From Mangrovitalea sediminis (GTDB lineage Bacteria > Pseudomonadota > Gammaproteobacteria > Pseudomonadales > Oleiphilaceae), in assembly GCF_002514725.1 (NCBI RefSeq), contig NZ_NTLB01000001.1, forward strand, positions 558,001 through 622,000: 64,000 bases of DNA, in the 5' to 3' direction. This document shows positions 57,527 to 64,000 of the stretch, in pieces. The stretch's first letter is position 1, and the number at the start of each line of letters is the position of its first letter. The position numbers and the translations under genes were made by a program. The notes beneath the pieces are model-generated. The model had not been told where the DNA came from, did not search any database, and worked only from the letters and a program-made list of their open reading frames with translations.

Positions 57527-60442
57527 ATGAAAATAAAAATCGAACCCATCGGGCCGTTTGCTGGCGTTCTCGGCTTCTTCCGCTCATTCTTTTGCGCCTA
57601 CAACCCTATTCATTTCAGTGTCGGCTTTGTCGTACTGTTGCTGCTTTCCAACTCAGAGATCGCCGTGGCCGGAACAGCTTGCTCCAGTTTTTCAGGCGGC
57701 TTCACCGCTGCGAGCTACGGATATTACGGCACATCCAGCGCATCGGGATTTAACGCCGGCGACAAGATTACAGTGACCGTCAACAATACGGGAAATGCCG
57801 GCTCCAGCTATGCAGTTCGAGACAGCACCTCTGCGACAAATCTCCTGGGTCCCACCATCACGACCAACTCGTATTCGTTCCCAGCAAACACCTCGGACAC
57901 AATATCGATCAATGTAAACAACAATGGCGGCGGATTAGATATTTCCTGGGCATGTACACCGGCCCCCGCGACGACAACCACTGTGAGTGGCGCGCCGAAT
58001 GCCTCGACCTACGGCCAGACTGTCACCATTACCGCAACGGTCAGCGGCACTGGCGGACCAGCCGGAACCGTTTCGTTCACGGTGGATGGGAACAGTGCCG
58101 GCACAGCAACGCTTTCCGGCGGAACCGCATCCATCACCACCTCATCACTTGCGGTTGGCACCCACAACATCGTCGCAAACTACCCCGGGGACATTAATAA
58201 TGCTTCCAGTGCCGGCAGTTACACACAGACGGTTAACAAAGCGGCTCAGACCATAAGCTTTCCGGCAATTCCGAATACCGCCTTCTCCAGTACGCCGCCA
58301 ACGCCGGGCGCCACAGCAAGCTCCAATCTTGCGGTAACCTACAGCTCCGCTACCACCAGCGTCTGTACAGTGACGTCCGCCGGAGCCATCAGCTTCGTCT
58401 CGACAGGCACCTGTACGATCCACGCCGATCAGGCGGGCAATGGCAATTACACAGCGGCCACGCAGGTATCGCAAAGCTTTACGGTAACACCGGGCAGCAA
58501 CGTCATTACCTTTCCTACCCTCCCGGCGACCGCCTTCTCCAGTTCACCACCAACACCGGGTGCCACAGCCAGCTCCAACCTTGCCGTAACCTACAGCTCC
58601 GCTACCACCAGCGTCTGTACGGTGACTTCCGCCGGAGCCATCAGCTTCGTCTCGACAGGTACGTGCACGATCCATGCAGACCAGCCGGGAAATACCAACT
58701 ATGTCGCGGCAACGCAGGTGTCCAACAGTTTTGCGGTGACGCAGGGCAGTAACGTCATTTCATTTGCCCCGCTGACTGACCACACGCTCGCGAGTGGCTC
58801 ATTTAGCCTTTCGGCGACCGCGAGCTCAGGCCTCACGGTGACGTTCGCTTCGGCGACGCCACAGACCTGCACTGTAGCCGGCACCACGGTGACACTGGTA
58901 ACCACCGGCCAATGCACTGTCGCTGCGTCGCAGGGAGGAAACTCGACGTACTCTCCGGCGACACCGGTCAATCAAAGTTTCAATATCACGAAGGGTGTCA
59001 CCAAGATCAGTCTTTCGGTGTCGACCAACACGCTTGTGTCTGGCGCACCGTTGACCCTGACGGCCAAAGTAACGGGCCTGAGCCCAACGGGAACGGTCAC
59101 CTTTTTGGACGGTGCTACAACGCTCGCGAGCGCAGCACTGCAAAGTGGGACCGCGACGGTTACCACCAAAGCGCTTGCAACGGGAGTTCACAACGTCAGC
59201 GCACGTTACAATGGCGATGCCAATAACCTGTCCGTCAGTTCAAGTGTTGTCTCTGTTGCGGTAACAGCACTCCCCGATCCATCACATGACCCCGATGTGG
59301 TCGGCACGGCCCACGCACAGGTCTCGGCTTTACAGCGTTTCGGTCAGGCACAAATCGATAATCTCGAGAACCGGCTCAGCCAATTGCATGACGTTGTCAG
59401 TAGCGGCAACGCATCCTCGAGCTTCGGAACGGCCTTCAACGGGTCTACAGCCAGTCTGTCAGGCGCCCGCCCGCAGGCCTATCCGGCGGCGTATCCGCCC
59501 TCAGATTTCCGGATGGTTGCATTCACAAGTGGCGGTGGAAGCCCGGAGCAGACGAATGATCGGACGATGGCAGCCATGGCGGCGACAGATGCCATCAACC
59601 ATGCCGGCGCCCGCCTGCCTTTTCATGTCTGGGTCGGCGGATCAGTAAACTTCGGCGATTTCACCCAATCTGGTGGCACCGATCACTCCTTCACCACATC
59701 GGGCGTCACCCTGGGTATCGACGGTAAGATCCGCGACCGGCTTCAGAGCGGACTTGCCGTCGGTTACGCCTCCGACAAGACGATTATTGGGTCGGATGGA
59801 ACGCACAGCAACGCCAGGGCCGTCTCGGCGGCGCTCTATGCGAGTTACCACGCGCTGCCCTCTACCTTTCTGGACGCCATCATCGGCTACGGCAACGCCA
59901 CGCTGAGTTCTGAGCGTTATTCATCAGCGGGGAATGTCTTCCTCCATGGCTCACGTAACGCGAAACTGCTATTCGGTTCGGCGGCACTATCGATTGACAA
60001 GAAATGGGATTCCCTTCAACTGGCGCCATACCTACGCCTAGACGCCGTCCACATGATGCTCGCCCCCTATACCGAAACAGGATCGACGCTTTGGGCACTG
60101 AGCTATCAGCAAATGACAACCAACGCAGTAAGTGGAGCGATCGGCTCGCGCGCAACTTACGGCATCCCCGTATCCTGGGGCAGACTCTCGGTTGCCGCCC
60201 GACTTGAGAACCGGTCCCGGCTGAAGGGGAGCTACAACCAACAGCTGAGCTATGCCCAACTCCTCGGCGGAACGGTGTACACGGTGACGGACCAGGGCTT
60301 ATCGAGCAACCAAATCGTCTCCGGCATCGGACTACGCGTCCTGACCGACCGCGTCAGTGTTCAGGCGGACTATCAACTTTCGGCGTCAGGCGGACAAGTC
60401 GAGGAACAAAGCATCTTTGGAAAAGTCAGTCTGCCGTTCTGA
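57527..60442 (+). CDS. Autotransporter with Ig-like repeat passenger
   Basis: The 971-residue protein has an extended signal peptide (hydrophobic HFSVGFVVLLLLS, cleavage near AVAG at 48). The passenger has Ig-like domains at about 148-235 and 486-580 and three 84-residue repeats between them (about 243, 326 and 410). A linker follows, then an autotransporter beta-barrel at about 695-971 ending KVSLPF with the terminal Phe needed for barrel assembly. The passenger probably extends from the cell surface as an adhesin. ATG follows a poly-A run with no strong Shine-Dalgarno sequence. Confidence 0.85.
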   Translation: MKIKIEPIGPFAGVLGFFRSFFCAYNPIHFSVGFVVLLLLSNSEIAVAGTACSSFSGGFTAASYGYYGTSSASGFNAGDKITVTVNNTGNAGSSYAVRDSTSATNLLGPTITTNSYSFPANTSDTISINVNNNGGGLDISWACTPAPATTTTVSGAPNASTYGQTVTITATVSGTGGPAGTVSFTVDGNSAGTATLSGGTASITTSSLAVGTHNIVANYPGDINNASSAGSYTQTVNKAAQTISFPAIPNTAFSSTPPTPGATASSNLAVTYSSATTSVCTVTSAGAISFVSTGTCTIHADQAGNGNYTAATQVSQSFTVTPGSNVITFPTLPATAFSSSPPTPGATASSNLAVTYSSATTSVCTVTSAGAISFVSTGTCTIHADQPGNTNYVAATQVSNSFAVTQGSNVISFAPLTDHTLASGSFSLSATASSGLTVTFASATPQTCTVAGTTVTLVTTGQCTVAASQGGNSTYSPATPVNQSFNITKGVTKISLSVSTNTLVSGAPLTLTAKVTGLSPTGTVTFLDGATTLASAALQSGTATVTTKALATGVHNVSARYNGDANNLSVSSSVVSVAVTALPDPSHDPDVVGTAHAQVSALQRFGQAQIDNLENRLSQLHDVVSSGNASSSFGTAFNGSTASLSGARPQAYPAAYPPSDFRMVAFTSGGGSPEQTNDRTMAAMAATDAINHAGARLPFHVWVGGSVNFGDFTQSGGTDHSFTTSGVTLGIDGKIRDRLQSGLAVGYASDKTIIGSDGTHSNARAVSAALYASYHALPSTFLDAIIGYGNATLSSERYSSAGNVFLHGSRNAKLLFGSAALSIDKKWDSLQLAPYLRLDAVHMMLAPYTETGSTLWALSYQQMTTNAVSGAIGSRATYGIPVSWGRLSVAARLENRSRLKGSYNQQLSYAQLLGGTVYTVTDQGLSSNQIVSGIGLRVLTDRVSVQADYQLSASGGQVEEQSIFGKVSLPF
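58252..58980 (+). repeat. Intragenic 252-bp repeats in the autotransporter passenger
   Basis: Three consecutive units of about 84 codons begin near 58252, 58504 and 58756. The first two are nearly identical (both contain TPPTPGATASSNLAVTYSSA and STGTCTIHAD). The third is diverged. Each unit has two cysteines spaced for an intradomain disulfide. Copy number could change by recombination. Confidence 0.8.
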
Positions 60443-60805
60443 TCGCGGAAACCGGGACTGATCTATTTTGGGGGCCCAGTACCTGACGCGGTCACAACCC
60501 TGCGGCCCCCCGCCCCCTTTATGTTCGATGTCCAGGCCATCGGAAAATCGCGGTACTGAGCCACCGTAGGGCGCAATAACCAAAGGGCATTGCGCCGAAT
60601 GGGAGGCTGGCTCAGGATTTTGGTGCTGCTGGATTTGGCCCGGGGCGTTTTCTAGCTGCAGACACGCGCTTGTGCCTTGCTCCAGGTGCGATGCGGCATA
60701 CTCATGCGGCGCAATGCCCTTTGGTTATTGCGCCCTACCCTCTAATCCGGCACAGCGTTCCATTGTCGCCACGGCTCATTTCCACTAAAGAACCACGCCC
60801 ATTCT
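60443..60805. other. Gene-free region after the autotransporter
   Basis: No gene is visible. The region contains the inverted REP pair (60570-60734) and, at its left end, GGGACTGATCTATTTT, which is close to GGGACGGATCTATTTT at 54564-54579. These are remnants of a dispersed short repeat rather than coding sequence. Confidence 0.55.
60570..60734. repeat. REPIN-like inverted pair of palindromes
   Basis: Copy 2 (60570-60596, minus orientation) and copy 3 (60708-60734, plus orientation) of the GGCGCAAT/ATTGCGCC palindrome face each other across 111 bp. This is the arrangement of REP doublets (REPINs or BIMEs), which are mobilised by RAYT-type transposases. No RAYT gene is in the window. Confidence 0.75.
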
Positions 60806-61627
60806 TTAGCCTGTCATCAAGGCTTCGGAACGGCGGGCCTCGGTCTGCCCCTCTTCCAGCCAATCAAACATCGCACCACGCACTTCGCCAAAGAAATGCC
60901 CACCCACCGTCCAATGGCAGCAGCCGGCAATCTCCACCAGCTTGCAGCGGTCGCCGTAGCGTTGGGCGATGCGGCGTTGAATGCGGATGGGGGTGATGCG
61001 GTCGGCGGTGCCGCCGATGATGAGGATCGGGCAGCGAATGCTGTCTGGTGCCACCGCTGCGGGCCCTTTATTACTGAAGGCCGCCAGGGTCAGTTGAAAG
61101 GTCACCCGGCCTGATTCGTAGCCGCAGTGGTCGAAGATGTCCCGTTGGATAGCGTCGGTTTGCGAATTGGCGATGCCGTATCGCACGTTGGCGAGTTTCA
61201 GGACCGTGGCCTGCTTCCACAATGGAAAGCGGAACAGGTTGCGGCCGAGGGTGCGGAATACCGACCACCCCAACCCGTTGATCCCCGCCGGCGCCGCCGA
61301 CGACAGCAGGATAAGCCGCTCGCAGGGCACACGGGCGGCGGTAAGCTGGGCCAGCAACCCACCCATGGAGTGCCCCACCAGGATGGGCGCGCGATCCAGA
61401 CGCTTAACACAATCCACCAGGAACGCCACGTAGTCCTGCAGACTGGACCGCGCCAGGCTCGCTACGCTGGCGGCGGTATGGTCGGCAAGGGTGTGGTGGT
61501 AAGGCAACGTTACAGAATCCACCTCATAGCCCTGCTCGGTGAACGCATCGCGCACATCATGCAGGGTGTCGCCGTCGCTCCACATGCCGTGGATCAGGAT
61601 AACCGGTGGTTTATTGTTCTCTGTCAT
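60806..61627 (-). CDS. Alpha/beta hydrolase
   Basis: The 273-residue hydrolase starts MTENNKPPVILIHGMWSDGD with the oxyanion HG motif. The nucleophile Ser is in the elbow GHSMGGLLAQLTAA. A candidate acid lies in IIGGTADRITP and the His in CCHWTVGGHFFGEV. It lies downstream of the monooxygenase on the same strand, 87 bp apart. It could hydrolyse the ester made by a Baeyer-Villiger reaction; this is inferred. A decayed partial copy is at 52728-53005. Confidence 0.9.
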   Translation of the reverse strand: MTENNKPPVILIHGMWSDGDTLHDVRDAFTEQGYEVDSVTLPYHHTLADHTAASVASLARSSLQDYVAFLVDCVKRLDRAPILVGHSMGGLLAQLTAARVPCERLILLSSAAPAGINGLGWSVFRTLGRNLFRFPLWKQATVLKLANVRYGIANSQTDAIQRDIFDHCGYESGRVTFQLTLAAFSNKGPAAVAPDSIRCPILIIGGTADRITPIRIQRRIAQRYGDRCKLVEIAGCCHWTVGGHFFGEVRGAMFDWLEEGQTEARRSEALMTG

Positions 61628-61714
61628 GCTGTGTCTCCCGGCGCCTGCCCTGGATCGCTTTCCGGACTCCCTGCGGTTATCCGGGCAGGCACCTAATGTC
61701 GGCTATCGATCCCT

Positions 61715-63217
61715 TCAGGCAGAAGCGCCTGCCAGTTGCCCATTCGCGACAGCGACAGCAGACGGCTTTTCGAACTGGAGACAGCCATCGTCAACGGGGT
61801 CTTCCACTAGCATCTTTTTGTCTTTGCCGTAGTGCATGGTCACTTTCCACGGACCGCCGCGGCCTTGCCGGGGCATACGATCCTTGGCGCGCACGAGATA
61901 GCCCGGGGCAAATTCATCCAGCATGCCCTCTCCAGAATCGTTTCCTTCGTGGTCAACCGGGCGAACAGCTTTGACTCCCCGCTTGTCCATCTCGGCAAAC
62001 AGGCGGCAGATGTATTGGCCACCGATGTCACATTTCAGTGTCCAGGGCGCATTGGTGTACCCGAAAATCCAGGCATAGTTGGGAACATCCTGCAGCATGA
62101 TGCCCTTGTAGGTCATCTTGTTCGGCATATCCACGTCCTGGCCATCCAGCTGTAACTGCAGGCCGCCCATGAGTTGCACTTCCAGGCCGGTCGCCGTGAT
62201 GATGATGTCCGCCTGCAAAACCTTGCCGGACTTCAGCACAATGCCGTTTTCGGAAAAGTGATCGATGTGATCCGTGGCGATTCTTGCCTTGCCGGAACGC
62301 AATGCTTTGAAGAAATCCCCATCCGGCGCGGCACACAGGCGTTGTTCCCATGGGTTGTACGTGGGCGAGAAATGCCGCATGTCGAAATCCGGCCCCACCT
62401 GTTTGCGGATATGCCTCAGCATCAGTTTGCGCATGCCGTTGGGCCAGCGCTGGCAGGCCAGATAGAGACCGCGCTGGAACAGGATGTTGCGCTTACGCGC
62501 CATCTTGAACACCAGCTTCTTGGGCAGGACTTTATTCAGCGTGATAGAGATCTTGTCGGTGTCCGGCATCGCCATCACGTAGCTGGGTGAACGCTGCAGC
62601 ATGGTCACACTGCCGGCCTTCTCCGCCATGGCGGGTACCACGGTGATAGCGGTAGCACCACTGCCGATGACCACCACTTTCTTGCCGCTGTAATCGAGGT
62701 CTTCAGGCCAGAACTGCGGATGGATGATGTCGCCCTTGAAGTTTTCCTCGCCCTCAAAGTGGGGGCGGTAGCCGTGATCGAAATTGTAGTAACCGGCACA
62801 GTTGAGCATGAAGTCGCAGGTGAACTGACGGGTTTCACCGGTCTTTTCATGGGTGGCGGTCAGGGTCCAAAGCTGGTCGACACTGGACCAGTCGGCGCTG
62901 GTGATGTGCAGCCCATAGTGCACCTTGTCCGCCAGGTTGAATTCGCGCGCGGTTTCCACCACGTAGTTGCGGATGTCTCCCCCCTTGGCCAATACCTTGT
63001 CGGAATACCAGGGTTTGAAATTGTAGCCAAAGCTGGCCATGTCGGAATCAGACCGGATACCCGGATAACGAAACAGATCCCAGGTACCGCCCATGCTCTC
63101 GCGGCGCTCAATAATGGCCAGAGACTTGTTCGGGTACTCCCGGGCAATACGACAGGCACTGCCAATACCGGACAGACCCGCACCAATGATAATGAGGTCG
63201 AAATGGGGCATCGTCAT
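61715..63217 (-). CDS. Flavin-containing Baeyer-Villiger-type monooxygenase (EthA/AlmA-like)
   Basis: From ATG 63217 (MTMPHFDLIIIGAGLSGIGS), preceded by AAGGAGA, 500 residues. It has an FAD Rossmann motif GAGLSGIG, the segment RRESMGGTWDLFRYPGIRSD, the BVMO fingerprint FKGDIIHPQFW and an NADPH motif VVIGSGATAI. It aligns along its length with mycobacterial EthA as recalled, and the same family includes AlmA of long-chain alkane degraders. Ketone-to-ester oxidation or terminal alkane oxidation are both possible. The adjacent hydrolase and the divergent AraC regulator support a catabolic unit. Confidence 0.9.
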   Translation of the reverse strand: MTMPHFDLIIIGAGLSGIGSACRIAREYPNKSLAIIERRESMGGTWDLFRYPGIRSDSDMASFGYNFKPWYSDKVLAKGGDIRNYVVETAREFNLADKVHYGLHITSADWSSVDQLWTLTATHEKTGETRQFTCDFMLNCAGYYNFDHGYRPHFEGEENFKGDIIHPQFWPEDLDYSGKKVVVIGSGATAITVVPAMAEKAGSVTMLQRSPSYVMAMPDTDKISITLNKVLPKKLVFKMARKRNILFQRGLYLACQRWPNGMRKLMLRHIRKQVGPDFDMRHFSPTYNPWEQRLCAAPDGDFFKALRSGKARIATDHIDHFSENGIVLKSGKVLQADIIITATGLEVQLMGGLQLQLDGQDVDMPNKMTYKGIMLQDVPNYAWIFGYTNAPWTLKCDIGGQYICRLFAEMDKRGVKAVRPVDHEGNDSGEGMLDEFAPGYLVRAKDRMPRQGRGGPWKVTMHYGKDKKMLVEDPVDDGCLQFEKPSAVAVANGQLAGASA

Positions 63218-63387
63218 CGCGTTCTCCTTATTATTAATCTCGCGCTTTCCTCCCATACTATTTCAGATTGGTGTCTTGACAATATTGACGAATGCGGACA
63301 TCTTTTTGACAAATCGCGACAGTTTTCAAACACGACCATAAGACGCAGTACGGCACAGTCGCCGACAAGATGACTTTCGGAGGTTGC

Positions 63388-64000
63388 GTGTCCAGCCTTA
63401 TCCGGGCCACCAATCTATGGGGCTACGACGAACAGGTCCGGTGTAAGGGCGGAGACCCCTTACCACTGCTGGCCCGGCACCATATCCCACCGGAAGCGCA
63501 GCGGGACGATCTCAGCTTTCTGGTCTTCAAGCACGTTAATGCCCTGTTGGAAGACACGGCCGAAGCCCTCAATGACCCGGCCTTTGGTATGAGCCTGGCG
63601 GAGTACCAGGGATTGGATATCCTGGGGCCCATCTCGGTCATCGCCCGTAGTTCACTCACCGTCGGCGACGCCGTCCACAATATTGCCCGCTACCTGCATC
63701 TGCATTGCCCGGCTCTCGGGCTGACGACCTCGCGGTGTAGCGTGGAAGGTCATTCCGCCATCCAGTTCGTGTTCCTGATCGATGATGAAGGCGCCGGCTA
63801 TAGAATCCAGTCCTACGAACTGAGTCTGGCGAATGCCATGCAGGTGATGAAGCTGTTATGTGGGGATGATTTTTACCCGCTGTCGGTGCATTTCAGGCAT
63901 CAGCGAACGGCCGATGAAACCGAGTATCATTCGGTCTTCCGTTGTGAAGCCTACTTCGAACAGGACTGGAGCGGGTTCTACCTGCCGGCGTCCATCTTTG
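63388..64000 (+). CDS. AraC-family transcriptional regulator, N-terminal part
   Basis: The GTG at 63388 follows CGGAGG (63378-63383) and opens a frame that runs to the window end (204 residues seen). The sequence matches the arabinose-binding-like N-terminal domain of AraC regulators (PF12625 type), with LNDPAFGMSLAEYQGLDILG, VGDAVHNIARYLHLHCPA and VHFRHQRTADETEYHSVF. The helix-turn-helix should follow beyond the window. It is divergent from the monooxygenase (170 bp between starts) and probably activates it in response to substrate. Confidence 0.88.
   Translation, partial: MSSLIRATNLWGYDEQVRCKGGDPLPLLARHHIPPEAQRDDLSFLVFKHVNALLEDTAEALNDPAFGMSLAEYQGLDILGPISVIARSSLTVGDAVHNIARYLHLHCPALGLTTSRCSVEGHSAIQFVFLIDDEGAGYRIQSYELSLANAMQVMKLLCGDDFYPLSVHFRHQRTADETEYHSVFRCEAYFEQDWSGFYLPASIF

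Noticed and set aside
57527-60442. Assigning the autotransporter to a named adhesin family
   Set aside because: The Ig-like and 84-residue repeats are generic, and no specific binding or protease domain is visible.

Overview
The window is a high-GC gammaproteobacterial chromosome segment. Gene order resembles Pseudomonas and Marinobacter-type marine bacteria: dusB-fis-purH-purD, apaH-rsmA-pdxA-surA-lptD-amgK-murU-djlA-like, and rpe-gph-trpE-trpGDC. A divergent AraC regulator and EthA/AlmA-type monooxygenase fit a marine oil- or lipid-degrading relative. The genus is an inference. No tRNA, rRNA, CRISPR array or intact transposase was seen.

Layout. 1-4.9 kb: end of a DUF3426 gene, then dusB-fis and purHD. 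5-10.3 kb: minus-strand accessory metabolism, with a GlcG/HbpS-like protein, a Crp/Fnr regulator, a methyltransferase, an azlCD-cupin-LysE amino-acid export cluster and a PPOX flavoprotein. 10.5-14.2 kb: a radical SAM protein, then a cyclopropane fatty acid synthase translationally coupled to a GGR-family flavoprotein. 14.3-20.9 kb: CLC protein, Dps, a lipoamide dehydrogenase-like enzyme and a chemoreceptor. 20.9-24.3 kb: DAHP synthase behind a long leader with two aromatic-rich micro-ORFs, a truncated secretin-like exported protein and pheA. 24.4-30.4 kb: RND efflux pair, inositol-phosphatase family protein and a solute-binding protein. 30.5-43.9 kb: thiSG, DUF423, the apaH-to-lptD envelope operon, the amgK-murU peptidoglycan-recycling pair, a J-domain protein, DUF3530, rpe and gph. 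44-48.2 kb: trpE-G-D-C behind a Trp-rich leader peptide.

48.2-61 kb is an accessory island with lower or mixed GC. It begins with a TIR-domain gene bounded by matching 7-bp integron-type core sites and a 3' attC-like palindrome, so it looks like a captured gene cassette. It is followed by a membrane zinc-ribbon protein. Next come two near-identical LysM-like, membrane-active toxin-like genes lying 4,424 bp apart as direct repeats. Each overlaps a small two-helix membrane protein gene, the putative immunity gene, and two further orphan copies of that family lie between them. The island also holds a decayed 3' copy of the downstream hydrolase, a DUF1326/DUF2182 pair, an orphan double-FHA protein, an Ig-repeat autotransporter and three REP-like palindromes, two of them forming an inverted REPIN-like pair.

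61-64 kb: an alpha/beta hydrolase, a Baeyer-Villiger-type monooxygenase and a divergent AraC regulator cut by the window end. Together they suggest oxidation of a ketone or alkane to an ester followed by hydrolysis.

The observations most worth checking are the putative toxin/immunity cassette array, the cassette-borne TIR protein, and the tandem aromatic leader peptides upstream of DAHP synthase.
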